Shown here: positions 1 through 11,220 of the stretch, piece after piece | Position numbering within the stretch: the first letter of the stretch is position 1 | Layout of the letters: the number at the start of each line of letters is the position of its first letter | NCBI GenBank assembly: GCA_036186865.1 | Contig: AP025053.1 | Coordinates: 6,859,031 to 6,923,030 of the forward strand | From: Eustoma russellianum | Lineage: Eukaryota; Streptophyta; Magnoliopsida; Gentianales; Gentianaceae | DNA: 64,000 nucleotides | Reading direction: 5' to 3' | Notes under the pieces: model-generated | The model's database searches: none | What the model saw: the letters and a program-made list of their open reading frames with translations, nothing else | Told to the model about the DNA's origin: nothing | Made by a program: the position numbers and the translations under genes

Positions 1-887
1 ATCCACTGGTGGACTTAGAATCCTTGCTATCTGATATCCAATTTGCATCATAATATCCTTTTAATACTGCTGGATACCCTGTATAGTGTAATCCAAGGTT
101 CATTGTGTATTTCAGCTACCTCATTACTCTATTTAGAGCTTTCCAATGATCTTTACGTGGATTACTAGTAAACCTGCTCAACTTGTTTACTGAACAAGCT
201 AAGTCTAGTCTTCTATAGTTTGTTATGTACATCAGACTTCCAATTACTTGTGAGTACTTCAATTGAGCTACAGGTTCACCGTTTCTTTCTTAAGTGTACA
301 CTTAAGTCTAGTGGGGTCTTTATTGGTTTTGTATCAAACATATTGAATCGTTTGAGAACAGATTCCATATAATGAGTTTCCGAAATAACAAGACCTTTAG
401 TTACCTAAGAAATTTTAATCCCTAGAATAACATTGGCAACCCCATATCTTTCATATCAAAATTTTGTGTTAACATCTTATTGGTATTCAAGATGATGTCA
501 CGAGTACTGTCCATGATAAGCATGTCGTCTACATATAGACATACTATCACATAGGCGTCTGGTGTGTTCTTGATATACACACTTATCACACTCGTTGATC
601 CAGAAATCATTAAGCAACATTGCCTCATCAAACTTCAAATGCCACTATTTGGGTGATTGTTTAAGTCTGTACAAAGACTTGACAAGTTTACACACCTTTT
701 TCTCTTCTCCTGGTACAACAAACCCATCAGGTTGCTCTATATAAATTTCTTCATCTGACTCACCGTTCAGGAAGGCAGTCTTCACATCAATTTGATGGAT
801 TTCTAAGTCGTAGACTGTATCGATAGCAACTAGCATCCTTATTGAAGTGATCCTAGTTACCGGCGAGTATCTATCAAAAAAAGTCAA
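1..887 (-). pseudogene. Copia reverse transcriptase and start of RNase H
   Basis: Two open pieces belong to the RNA-dependent DNA polymerase. 645-887 holds the QIDVKTAFLNG motif with the first catalytic Asp, followed by EEIYIEQPDGF and the YRLKQSP stretch. 422-631 holds the YVDDML active-site motif. They are in different frames, so there is a break between 631 and 645. From about 400 to 1 the sequence can still be followed by eye into the thumb and the RNase H start, but with further stops. No activity is expected. Confidence 0.88.
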
Positions 888-1035
888 AATCTTCCTTTTA
901 TCGATAGCCTTTAGCTACCAACCGGGCCTTGTACTTGTCAATAAACACATCCTCTTTCAGCTTCTTCTTAAAGATCCACGTGTATCCAAGTGTTTTACTT
1001 CCTGGTGGAAGATCAACCAGCTCCCAAGTGTGATT

Positions 1036-1482
1036 TTAAAGAATCGATTCTATCCCACTATTTCCTGTCTCTTTCCAGAAGGGAGGTTCTGGAGTCGACA
1101 TCGCCTCAGAAAAGGTTCTTGGATCGTTTTCTACCAAGCATGTTAGAAAATCTGGTCCAAAAGATGTTGGTAATCTGGCTCGTTTGCTTTGACGCGGTTC
1201 CTTAATTTCTTGAGGGGTCGTTTCACGCACTCGCTTACTAGTGCTTGTTTCTTCGTTGTTTTTGTCTTTCTTTAGAAAAACATCTTCAAAGAACACTGCA
1301 TTTCTTGATTCTCTGACAACATTCTCATGTATGTCAGGAATGTCTGACTTGTGCATCAAGAATCGATATGCACTACTGTTAGTTGCATATCCTATGAATA
1401 TGCAATCAATTGTTTTATGCCTAATTCTTACTTGTCTTGGTTTGGGTACTGCAACATTCACCAGAAACCCCCACACTTTCAA
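1036..1482 (-). pseudogene. Copia integrase C-terminus and linker to reverse transcriptase
   Basis: The frame contains the copia-specific segment RHKTIDCIFIGYATNSSAYRF, which follows the integrase core in plant elements. After it comes a charged, low-complexity linker and then the start of the reverse transcriptase region (DPRTFSEAMSTPEPPFWKE). The linker between the two enzymes is normally poorly conserved. A stop and frame change separate this piece from the fingers of the reverse transcriptase at 645-887. Confidence 0.8.
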
Positions 1483-1583
1483 GTATTTGTAACTAGGCTA
1501 TGGTCTTTCCAAAGATCATATGGGGTTTTATCCATCTTTTTAGATGGAATTCTATTTAAAATGACGTTGGCGGAGAGAATTGA

Positions 1584-2126
1584 TTACCCCCACAAGTTCT
1601 GAGGCAAACCCAAACTTATCAACATAGCATTCACCATTTCTTTTAGAGTCTGGTTTTCGCGTTCAGCAACACCATTAGATTGAGATGAGTATGGTGCAGT
1701 TGTTTGGTGAATAATGCCATATTGTGAACAAAATTCATTAAACGGTGCATCATATTCACCACCTCTATCACTACGAATTGTCTTAATTCGTTCCCTAAGT
1801 TGATTCTCAACTTCATTTTTATAATCTTTGTAAGCATCAACAGCCTCATCTTTGCTACTTAAAAAATAAACATAACAGTATCTAGTGCAATTGTCGATAA
1901 AAGTTACAAAATACTTTTTACCACCTCTTGTTTGCACAAGTTTTAAATCATACACATCTGTGTGAATTAAGTCTAACACTTCAGTGTTTCTTTCAATTGA
2001 AAGAAATGGTGCCTTTGCGATTTTTGCTTCAACAGACACTTGGCATTTTTCTTTATTAATATTCAGTTTGGGTAATAAGTCAAGATTAATAATTCTTTGT
2101 ATTGAATTGTAATTAACAAGTCCCAA
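1584..2126 (-). pseudogene. Copia integrase core
   Basis: This 180-codon frame is the catalytic core of a copia integrase, the enzyme that joins the cDNA to host DNA. Visible landmarks are DLIHTDVYD with the first acidic residue, FIDNCTRYCYVYFL, the second acidic residue in IRSDRGGEYDAPF, and the PYSSQSNGVAERENQTL block containing the Glu of the DDE triad. The N-terminal GAG-pre-integrase zinc-binding part is degraded just upstream (2127-2240). The frame stops at 1584, while the integrase tail resumes in another frame at 1482, so a frameshift or small deletion separates them. Confidence 0.88.
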
Positions 2127-2247
2127 ATGAAAATGTCATAAACAAGAAGAGTCAAGCATATAAGCAGAAGTAGAAGCATTCTTATTAGCCTCTTCGGGCA
2201 AAGTTTCCTTGGGTACAACAGTCACTACACTTAACTTGAACATATTA

Positions 2248-2520
2248 TCAGTCAAGTACCCTTTTTCCAAGAAACACCACATTCTTACTCAGAACAAATT
2301 TATTACAATCAAATACTAGTCTAAAACCATGACTGACTAGTAATGCTCCAGAAACTAAGTTCTTGCGGATGTCAGAAACGTGCAGTACATCTCGCAGAGT
2401 TAATTCCTTTCCTGAAGTCATCTTCAGAATCACATTGCCCGAATCTTCAATCTTCGAGCTATCAGAGTTCCCCATGTACAGCTTTTCATTATTCCTTGTC
2501 GGAGAGTAGTGTCTGAACAT
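2248..2520 (-). pseudogene. Copia protease-region fragment
   Basis: Ninety codons match the segment after the aspartic protease active site of copia pol. They show the hydrophobic 'LRDVLHVSDIRKNLVSGALL' type block, which packs as the second half of the protease fold. Between this block and the gag knuckle (2521-2660) the frame is lost, and I could not find the D-[ST]-G catalytic triad in an open frame. The piece is a remnant only. Confidence 0.75.
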
Positions 2521-2660
2521 TGCCTTGTTGGTGCAGACGTGTCAAGTGGCTCTAGTGTCCACCCACCATTCACAAGGATTTTCTACTGCGTTGCAATCAG
2601 AAACAACAACGCACAAATCTAGATCATCATCTGACTGACAAGGTTGGCTTTTGCTTTTTC

Positions 2661-3550
2661 CTAATTTTTATTAGGATTACGGCAGTCAACACTGCGGTGC
2701 CCCTGAATCCCACAATTATAACATTTTCCACTGAACTTTTTGGCAACTTTCTTGCCTTTAGGGTTCACTCTAATATGATTTTTCTTTTTCTTTTTCATCG
2801 CTTCTGCGACATGAGCCTTTGCATTACCAGAACTCGAACTTGGATTTCTTTTGGATTTGTGGTTGTCCTCCTCTATACGGAGTCGAACAATCATATCCTC
2901 CAAAGTCATCTCCTTTCGCTTGTGTTTGAGATAGCTTCTGAATTCCCTCCACGAAAGAGGTAGCTTCTCAATCACAGCTGCCATTATGAAAGATTCACTA
3001 AGAGACATGCGCTCTACTTCCATTTCAGCCACTATTCCTCAATCTGAGAAACAACAGTATTGAAATCTGACATTTTAAAATCAAGAAATTTACCAACGAC
3101 AAACTTCTTTGTACCAGCATCCTCTGTGCGGTACTTCTTATCTACGTCCATCCACAGTGACTTTGCAATTTTAAAAGTACAATACAGTCTGTATAACGAA
3201 TTATCTAAACAACTTAAAATATGAATCAAGCAAACATAATTACTATAATTCCACGCTTCAGCCATCAAACAGTTTTGCATATTCAGATTCTGATCTTCAA
3301 CCGGAACCACCTCCCGAGGATCCTCAGTCAGCATTTTAGCCAAACCCATCGTTGTCAAGAAAAACAGCATCTTTTGCTGCCAGCATTTGAAGAAACTGCC
3401 TCCAAAATTTTCTAGATTCTCAACCTGTCCAACCGCAGGGACAGGAGCAGGAACAGGCACAGCAACAGTAGGTGCAACCTGAACAGCATTGTTCTATTCC
3501 TGAGAACCCATGTTCACAGCATTAAACGAATTGAAACTTTTGTTTTCCAT
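2661..3550 (-). pseudogene. Copia gag (UBN2-type) with CCHC zinc knuckle
   Basis: Gag forms the capsid-like particle in which the RNA is copied. I place the start at the ATG on the reverse strand at 3550, because it opens a frame (MENKSF...) that runs into the gag body after one in-frame TAG near 3494. The N-terminal half (3032-3460) and the C-terminal half (2661-3032) overlap in different frames, so there is a frameshift near 3032 in addition to the stop. The C-terminal half contains the helical core typical of the UBN2 gag family (LPLSWREFRSYLKHK), a lysine-rich linker, and the knuckle CYNCGIQGHRSVDC at about 2670-2715. The knuckle has all of its Cys and His residues. Known of the family: the knuckle binds the genomic RNA. 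Confidence 0.85.
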
Positions 3551-5150
3551 CGTATCTCAGTTTCTGACAGATGTTGAAACAGGAAGTCAGAACAAAACGT
3601 TGCAAGTATACAAACAGAATACTGTAAATAATCAAGTACAGAACTGTGGAGTTTTGTCTTAAGATTGTTAGGAAAATAAATAATTCATGTGAGATAAAAT
3701 TGACTTATGTATAGTAATGGCCGACCTGAACTGAACAACACCTTAGAACAGTGGTTCCGTGCTCTCAGCCTTCCAGCCGAGCAGAGCTCAGCACGGCAAT
3801 GCTGCAGAACAACAAATGTCCCCAGCCAAACAGCAGAGCTCAGCATGCAACAGAGCTCAGCACGTAGCAGCACTATACACAGTAGTGCTGCACTATCTAT
3901 GCTCAGCATGATTGTTACAGAAAGTCAATATAGAATCTGTATAGTGTATGTGTTTGTGTAAACAGAAACAGAATTTGTCTTAAGATTGTTAGAAAACGAA
4001 ACTCAGAATCTGTACAATGTTAGAAAATGAAACTCAGATACAATGCAGTGTGAAATTGTGTGTCCGGGTGTTCTTGTTTAAAGAAACACAACAACAATGC
4101 AAACCGAGGCGAGTCCATGACTCTGTCCTTAAGACGAATTACTCTGGTATATTATGCCGAACTGGAGATTGAAAACGTATCCCAGGATACAACAGCTAAC
4201 AGTTCAAACGAGTAGCACTACTACGTAAGAACTCCACAAACCTGACAGATGTTCTGACTTCTCGGGTTGAATGCAGCAGTAGTGTATGCAGAATACTCGT
4301 ATGCAACAGGAGAAGGAAAAAATATTTCGGTGCCCCTCAGAAGAAGAGCACTGCCTTAATTTATAGAGGGAAATCTTGGAGGCTACGGCAACCAATGACC
4401 ACACTGATCGGCCAGTAACCCTACGATCACCATGCAACACACGACCACCTCCGTTCGACCAGTAACCCCCACGATCTCGCAGTAACCCACGACTGTTAGG
4501 ATCAGTCAATTGGGAACTGGTTCAGTTTAATCTGATATGTTATATCATAGAATTAAATCATAACCGTAGGATCATGCAAATTATTTTCTGGAAAAATTTA
4601 GAAGAAAATTTGTCCAAAAAAATAAGAACCGGGCGGGCGAGCCACGAGCACGAGCTGAGCCGATCGGACGGGCGGGCAGGAGCCATTTGCATCTTCCCTC
4701 TGGTCAAAATTTCTCTTGCCCTTAGGGCGCATCTAAAGTGCCTCCCTTAACACTATATTTGGGGCATTTTTTCTTCAATTGGCCAATGAGGTATATTTGC
4801 AAAAAGATGAAGTATCTTCTTCTCATGAAGCCACATCACCAATTTTTCAATTTGCAACAAATTTTTACTCCTACTTTGAGCATTAATTTCTCATTCACCC
4901 CGTATCGAAATTGAGTGATTCAAAAGTCTAAAATCATCTACTCATTACGTAGATAATTTAGGATTAATTAGTTTTTATTTTTGATTAACAGACACTAATC
5001 ATAATTAATCTCAAAGTTTGTTGCTCACCAACTTTAGACAAACTCATTTCCAACATTTCTTCCTAACACATATTTGTTTGAATGTCACTTATTCATTTGA
5101 AAGCTGCCAATTTTAGATTTATTCTACTATTTCAGGTGATAAGGTACAAC
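3551..5150 (-). other. Leader and probable 5' LTR of the copia element; limits not resolved
   Basis: No gene here. The stretch lies upstream of the minus-strand gag. 3690-3910 is rich in repeated AGAGCTCAGCA motifs. 4370-4500 has a repeated GGTTACTG/GATCG pattern on the reverse strand. 4628-4690 is a GC-rich patch resembling the transcribed part of plant LTRs. I could not find a clear tRNA-Met primer site (TGGTATCAGAGC or its complement), and the second LTR lies outside the window, so the LTR cannot be delimited by comparison. Confidence 0.35.
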
Positions 5151-5190
5151 GTGTGTGGATAAGAGATGGTTCGGGAACCAACCCAATAAA

Positions 5191-5406
5191 CAGCAGTACT
5201 ACACTGTGGTTCAGATCAAGAGAGGCAGAAAGTGAGACAAAATATGAGGCCTCCAATCATGCGCTGCCACGTGTATAAGAAGGGTAGAGGTTTAAACTTT
5301 TTTTGTTTATAAAAAAAGTCAATTGTACACGTGACAGCACGTGATTGAAGCCCTCGTATTTTGGCTCACTTCCTGTCTCTCCTGATTTGAACCCCACTAC
5401 ACTGCC
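5191..5406. mobile_element. MITE-like element, long inverted-repeat hairpin
   Basis: The left arm (about 5191-5275) and the reverse complement of the right arm (about 5325-5406) match over roughly 80 bp with a few mismatches, for example TTCAGATCAAGAGAGGCAG against TTCAAATCAGGAGAGACAG. A 50-bp AT-rich loop separates them. Non-coding palindromes of about 200 bp with almost no loop are typical of foldback MITEs in plants. I could not recognise the superfamily or a clear target-site duplication. Confidence 0.7.
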
Positions 5407-6226
5407 GCATATGCTAGTGCTAATACAGTCTGTAGAAGTCGTTTAAGATCTTGGTCAATTGTTACGCATGCCATGATCTTGATTTGGACGTAAAATTTAT
5501 TGGTTCAATCGGTAACATACCATCAACTTTCTCCAAATTTTATGTTGTACAAATTATATGAATTTTAAATGCAGTGATAATTTCATATTATCACTAAATA
5601 CTTGACAGTATATCTTTCACTATAAACTATCACAATTTTTACAATCTACTGTTTGTAGCCATTATTTATAATTTTGTAGTGATTTTATAAATACTTGACT
5701 GCATATCTGTCACTATAATCCAGTAGGACATTGTTGTGCAGTTCGTAAATATATGAGATGAGATATTATCCTACATTGAGAAAAAAAATGTGAGGTTCCA
5801 TCTCCCAATATTTCAACGAACATGCAGATAGAGCTTGAATGATAAGTTGGGCCATGGTTATGGTGTTAACAAAAAAAAATAAAGCCAAACTCGATCGATT
5901 CACGAACCGATTCCAACCTAAATCTAACCTAAATCTAAATGTATATATAGAATTATCCAGTTCTTGGGCACCATCTTTCAAAACATCATCTCTTCCTATC
6001 ATTTGAGTGCTTGATGTAATATTCTCGGGATCTCTAGAGTTATCCAGTTCTTATGCACCATCTTTGAAAACGTTACCTCTTCCTTAGGATCAACTTACCT
6101 GCTTATATTATGCTTCAAGTACTTCACCAGATAAAAAGTTGATCATATCATAAGAAACATAGGTATCCGAGATGAAGCTATAAGGAAGCAGTGGTTTCTG
6201 AGTAGTCCGAGAAAATCATACTCATA
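5407..6226. other. AT-rich intergenic stretch with a short local duplication
   Basis: No gene is supported. The only structure I see is a diverged 52-bp direct duplication: 5949-6000 and 6039-6090 both read as a variant of TTATCCAGTTCTTGGGCACC followed by ATCTTTCAAAAC and CTCTTCCT, with a period of about 90 bp. Confidence 0.5.
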
Positions 6227-6240
6227 GGACTATATGTAGA

Positions 6241-6279
6241 TACAACAACAACAACAATCATACCCAGTATATCCTAACG
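6241..6279 (-). mobile_element. Truncated SINE tail, split by the copia element at 6280
   Basis: CAACAACAACAACAATCATACCCAGTATATCC is, read on the minus strand, the 3' end of a plant TS/Au-type SINE, which ends in TTG repeats. It is preceded by GACTATATGTAGAT (from 6229). The same 14-mer reappears at 11208-11220, about 20 bp beyond the end of the copia element that interrupts the stretch. The 14-bp repeat is best explained as the SINE's own target-site duplication. The family assignment comes from recognising the motif, not from an alignment. Confidence 0.45.
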
Positions 6280-6754
6280 TGTTAAGGAAATTGGATGTAA
6301 TGCATCAAAAAGAATGTGCAGCAGCAAGAATGAAGACAATGCAGGCAGAAATCACAATACAAGCAAAGATCATGTTAAGCACGTTGAGATGAGGTGTTCA
6401 GCAGTCGAGGAGAATAGCATGGATGGAGGTTCTAGAATCAAATCGGGTGAAATCATGAAGAATCAAAGTGGTCCCATGGCAATGAGGTGGAACTAGGAAG
6501 AAAACACATGTGTAGTTTGTTAGAGGATAAAGTCGTAAATGTATACGGTAGATATTTTTCTGTTTTTGCTTGTACAACAAGAATATACGTGTATATAACT
6601 TGTAAGATGCAAAAGGAAATGAAAGCAGAGAAAAATTTTCCCAACTCATTTTGTGTTCGTTCTATTCTTCCGTTATGTTTGATCATTTTGCTTGTTTCTT
6701 TTTCGTTTGCTGGTTGCTGCAACTTTGCAGACTTGAACATGTAATATTTTCTCT
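6280..6754 (+). repeat. 5' LTR of the copia element
   Basis: It carries the promoter and start of transcription of the element. The left end is TGTTAAGGAAATTGG. The right end is fixed by the primer site starting at 6755; the usual terminal CA reads CT here, so the terminus has mutated. It is paired with 10710-11182. Confidence 0.93.
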
Positions 6755-6807
6755 TGGTATCAGAGCCATATTCAGTTGTTAAATTATTCTAACTTTTCTG
6801 TTTAATC

Positions 6808-7960
6808 ATGTCAACTGCTTCATTTTCTTCGAGAGTTACTGTGATTACACCATCTAGTCCATATTATTTTCATCCAAATGAGAATCTGTATTTGTTCTAG
6901 TTCAACATGTTTTAAGTGGAAGTAATTATCATCCTTGGTCACGTGCTATGAAGATGGCATTACTTTCTAAAAATAAACTGGGATTTGTTAATGGAATGAT
7001 CAAGCAACCAGATCAAACAGATCCTAGGAGTGAAGTATGGACACAGTGCAATAATATGGTGTTGTCATGGATCATGAAATTAGTAAATCAATCAATTGCC
7101 CAGAGCATATTATGGATGGATTCAGGATCTGAAGTATGTGAAGATCTAAATGAACTCTCAGATGCATATCCATTTTGTCAGATCTTATGAAAGAAATTCA
7201 TTCAACAAAGCAAGAGAGCATCTATGTTACAGATTATTTCACTAAACTGAAGGTATTATGGGATGAACTCTTGGTGTTACGTCCTTTACCTGTTTGCAGC
7301 TGAGATCCTAAATATAGGTGTGGTATGGTTGATAAAGTAAAAACGTATTAGAAGAAGAATATGTAAGTAGATTTTTAAAGGGATTGAATGATGGTTTTTC
7401 GAGCGTTAGATCTCAGATTTTATTGCTTAGTCCTTTGCCTAGTGTTAAGAGAGCATTTGGCATGGTGTTAAAACATGAAAGGCAAAGTAATTATGCATCT
7501 AATCAAGTAAATAATGGTGAAGCACAAGCAATGACTGTGAAGTTTAATCCTCAGAATAGTTTTGAATCAAATGATGAAATTAATCGTAATTGGTATAAAG
7601 GATCAGAGAACACTAACAATAGCTTTAGGGGGACCAATATTCGGAAAACCAGCAGGGAAATTAGCATGTAAGGCCCCAACATACGCACTGTGGATAGTTT
7701 GGACATATAGAGGAGAAATGCTACAAGAAACATGGTTTTCCACCAAAATTTAAAGGAAGAGGAAGGAGAGGACCTGCTGCAAATCATGTAGGAACCATTA
7801 AAGAAGGAGGTGCTGGAGAAAGATTTGAATGTAATGAGAGTGACTGTGGTCCTAAGAGCAGTGAATACAAGAGGATCAATCAGAATCAATATGAACAGCT
7901 GATGAAGATGTTGTAAGGAAATTAGGTTCAGGAATTCACTACTGGTCCTGAAGAGATTTT
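6808..7960 (+). pseudogene. Copia gag, broken
   Basis: The ATG at 6808 lies 40 bp after the primer site and opens the typical N-terminus with SPYYFHPNEN, stopped by a TAG near 6898. The gag core continues in another frame at 6948-7190 (MKMALLSKNKLGFVNGMI, the conserved 'WSRAM..AL..K.K..FV.G' region). It then runs through 7190-7380 with stops and resumes at 7384-7671 (FLKGLNDGFSSVRSQILLL). The zinc knuckle at about 7665-7745 is scrambled by frameshifts; its final Cys and the following YKKHGFPPKFKG can still be read. At least four breaks are present. Confidence 0.85.
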
Positions 7961-8039
7961 TCACCTCAGATTCACCAAGTACAGGTTCTCAGACCTAATT
8001 TTGCATCAGCTGCATCACAGGTATTAAGTGCAGGTAAGA

Positions 8040-8390
8040 ACTCATGTTGTATTAAATGGATTTTGGATTCAGGTGCTAGTCATCATATAACCAGTTCCGT
8101 GTCTCATTTTACCTCATAAAAACCTGTCAAACACTTACTTGTTCATTTACCAAACGGAACATCAATACCTGTTACACATATTGGAGAAGTTAGCTTAACC
8201 CCACTGGTCAAACTACATGATGTACTTTGTATTCCTTCATTTACATTAAACTTAATATCCTTGAGTAAACTAGTTCAATCTGAGATTATATTGTCAGTTT
8301 TTTATCCAATGTATGCATCATTCAGGACATGAGGAGTTTGAAGATGATTAATTCACTTGAAGTTTGCAATGGGCTGCATGAGATGTTAGC
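8040..8390 (+). pseudogene. Copia protease, then the edge of an internal deletion
   Basis: The catalytic motif is intact: WILDSGASHH, with Asp-Ser-Gly at 8066-8074. It is followed by the LHDVLCIPSFTLNLISLSKL block that completes the protease region, with one stop between them (near 8116). After about 8380 the sequence jumps from the beginning of the GAG-pre-integrase region straight to the end of the integrase core (ALRKHQHILNVARVLR). The histidine/cysteine finger and the DDE residues are therefore gone. Confidence 0.85.
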
Positions 8391-8394
8391 ATTA

Positions 8395-10660
8395 AGGAAG
8401 CATCAACATATTTTGAATGTAGCAAGAGTATTGAGACTGCAATCTAATATGCCAATCAAGTACTAGGGTTATTGTGTTGGACATGCTGTTTATTTGATTA
8501 ACAGGATGCCAACACCTACATTAAATGATAAGACACTGTTTAAAATTCTGTATAAAAAGAAAGTTGATTATTCTGTGTTAAGAGTGTTTGGATGTCTTGT
8601 GTATGGATGCACATTGTCACACAACAGGAACAAGTTTGAGGATAGAAGTGTACAATGTGTCTTCTTGGGATTGTCAGCAACAACAAAAGGTACAGAGTGG
8701 TTGTCCATAAAACTGGGAGGATATTTGTCATTAGAGATGTTAAGTTCTATGAGAGAGAATTTCCATTTCAAAATCATCATCCTTATTATACCATAGATCA
8801 TTCTACCCCAAACCTAGACACTACCATTCCTACCATTCCTATTACAGAGACCAAAATTGTTAAACATCCTATCACAAACATAGACATTGTCACTCCTGTC
8901 ATTCCAATCACAAATACAGAAGATCCCTCAGAAGAACAAGATGATAATACTCCAGCTGAAGTTGTTGTGCTAGGAGAGATAGAAAGAAAAGACAATCAAG
9001 ATGTAAATTTAGGTCTCAGAAGATCCACCAGAGCTAAACAACCACCTAAACGCTTACAAAATTATATTTGTAGTCGATCCTTATACCTTATCCAACAATA
9101 CATGTCCTATGATGAATGTGCACCTCAATTCAAGGCATTTAATATTAACGTTAGTTCTGCACTTGAACCTAATACTTTTGCTAAAGCTGTGCAGAACATG
9201 AAATGGAGAACAACAATGGAGGCAGAAGTCAGGGCATTGGAAGAGAATCAGACGTGGAACATAGTGAAATTACCTCCAGGAAAACATGCCATAGGTTTCA
9301 AATGGGTGTATAATTTAAAGTTCAAACTAGACGGAGAGATAGGTAGATACAAGACACGTTTGGTGGCAAATGGGTACACGCAACAGGAAGGAGTAGAATA
9401 TACATATACGTTTTCACCTGCTGCAAAGCTCACTATTATAAGAACTCTCTTAGCTCTGGCATCAACTCAAGGTTGGTATATACAACAGCTTGATATAAAT
9501 AATGCATTCTTGCATGGGACCAAAACGAGGAGATCTATATGGCATTACCACATGGATTTCAATCACAAGATATGGATCTGGTTTGTAAGCTTAATAAATC
9601 CTTGTATGGATTGAAACAGTCCAGTAGACAGTGGAATGCTAAACTGATTGAGGCACTGATACATAGGGATTTCATAGATCATATCATGATTACAGTCTTT
9701 ATGTATACCAGAAGGTTGTAGCAATGACATATTTAGTTGTGTATGTTGATGACATAATATTAGTAGGTAATGATCTGGAGGTCATTGAGTCTATTAAGTA
9801 ATACCTGGATCAGAAGTTTGGTATCAAAGACTTGGAAAACTTAAGGTATTTCCTGGGAATGGAGGTTACTAGGTCCAAAGAAGGGATTTTGTTGTCTCAA
9901 AGGAAGTTTACAGTAGATTTGCTTAGTGCATATGGGATGTTGGGGTGTAAGCCAGCCCCATCCCCAACGGATTCATCAATTAAGCTCAGCAAGGGAGATT
10001 CGGAGTTGTAGGAAAATAACACTTATTACATGAGAATCGTTGGAACCTTGATCTACCTTACTCTCACTAGGCCTGATATTAGCTATGCAACGTAACAATT
10101 GAGTCAGTGTCTAGATTATCCAACAATGCTTCACCTTGAAGCAACATTTGAAGTTCTGAGGTATCTGAAAAGCAGCATAGGACAAGGATTATTGTATCCA
10201 TCAGAGAATGAAAAGCAGTTGAGGATATACACAGATTCAGATAGGGCATATTGCAAGGATAGCAGAAGATCTATATCAGGATATTGTGCACTTGTTGGAA
10301 ACTCTTTAGTATCTTGGAAATCCAAGAAACAGCCTACAGTTTCCAGAAGTTCTGTTGAAGTTGACTAAATGTCTATGGCTTTAGGGGCATGTGAAGTTCA
10401 ATGGATACAATATATATTTGATTATTTGCAGGTTAAATTTCAGATGCCAATGCCAATGTATTGTGATAACAAGAGTGCATTATATTTAACAGAGAATCTG
10501 GTATTGCATGAATTTAAGAAACATGTTGAAATAGATTGTCATTTTGTTGGGAGAAGGTTCAATCCGGCTTACTTCAACCATTCGGGATATCAACATCAGA
10601 TCATCATGCAGATTTATTTACAAAGGCCTTGGAAACCAAGAGATTTTATAAGTTATTAAG
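8395..10660 (+). pseudogene. Copia integrase tail, reverse transcriptase and RNase H
   Basis: The integrase tail is YLINRMPTPTLNDKTLF...LRVFGCLVYG. A frameshift near 8700 leads to the 319-codon frame 8655-9614, which holds the linker and the polymerase fingers (WRTTMEAEVRALEENQTW, RLVANGYTQQEGVEYTYTF, QLDINNAFLHG). After another shift come YGLKQSSRQWN and the active site YVDD at 9742-9753. RNase H follows at 10099-10659 with IYTDSDRAYCKDSRRSISGY and the catalytic-region block MYCDNKSALYL. Stops at about 9800, 10009, 10096 and 10366 rule out a functional protein. Confidence 0.9.
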
Positions 10661-10709
10661 TATACTTGGAATGTACAATGTGTTCAAGTCAGCCGGATTG
10701 AGGGGAAAC

Positions 10710-11182
10710 TGTTAAGGAAATTGGATGTAATGCAGCAAAAAGAATGTGTAGCAGCAATAACAAAGACATGCAGGCAGAAATCACAATACAAGCAAGGATC
10801 AGGTTAAGCACGTTGAGATGAGGTGTTCAGCAGTCGAGGTGAATATCATGGACGGAGGTTCTAGAATCAAATTGGATGAAATCATGAAGAATCAAAATGG
10901 TCCCATGACAATGAGGTGTAAGACTAGGAAAAAACGCATGTATAGTTAGTTATAGGATAAAGTTGTAAATGTATACGATAGATATTTTTCTGTTTTTGCT
11001 TGTAGAGCAAGAATATACATGTATATAACTTGTAAGATGCAAAAGGAATGAAATCAGAGAAAAATTTTCCCAACTCAGTTTGTGTTCGTTCTATTCTTCC
11101 ATTCTGTTTGATCATTTTGCTTGTTTTTTTTTGTTTGCCGATTGCTGTAACTTCACAGACTTGAACATCTAATATTTTCTCA
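10710..11182 (+). repeat. 3' LTR of the copia element
   Basis: It starts TGTTAAGGAAATTGG directly after the purine tract and ends TTTTCTCA. The following CAACG is the target-site copy. The polyadenylation signal of the element would lie here; I cannot pinpoint it. Confidence 0.93.
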
Positions 11183-11220
11183 CAACGCAGCAAAAGCTAC
11201 ATACAAGACTATATGTAGAT

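Larger units (their letters stand above)
1..3550 (-). mobile_element. Ty1/copia retrotransposon, truncated by the window edge
   Basis: Reading the minus strand from 3550 down to 1 gives the copia domain order: gag with a zinc knuckle, protease region, integrase, reverse transcriptase, then the start of RNase H. The last visible piece (positions 1-60) reads as the RNase H stretch that in copia pol carries a YxDADW-like motif followed by KSTSG. The element therefore continues to the left of the window and its 3' LTR is not here. The frame is broken at several places between domains, so it is not a working copy. The 5' LTR should lie above 3550. Confidence 0.9.
6280..11182 (+). mobile_element. 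Near-complete but internally deleted Ty1/copia retrotransposon with TSD
   Basis: Two direct repeats of 475 and 473 bp (6280-6754 and 10710-11182) bracket copia coding remnants. Both begin TGTTAAGG; the right one ends in CA. The flanking 5-mers are TAACG (6275-6279) and CAACG (11183-11187), a target-site duplication with one change. A primer-binding site complementary to initiator tRNA-Met (TGGTATCAGAGCC, 6755-6767) abuts the left LTR, and a purine tract (10700-10708) precedes the right LTR. By eye the LTRs differ at roughly one site in ten to twelve, so the insertion is old. The pre-integrase and integrase core are missing. Confidence 0.95.

Noticed and set aside
4204..4509. 101-codon minus-strand frame in the first copia leader
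   Set aside because: No family motif; the repeated GGTTACTG pattern explains the frame.
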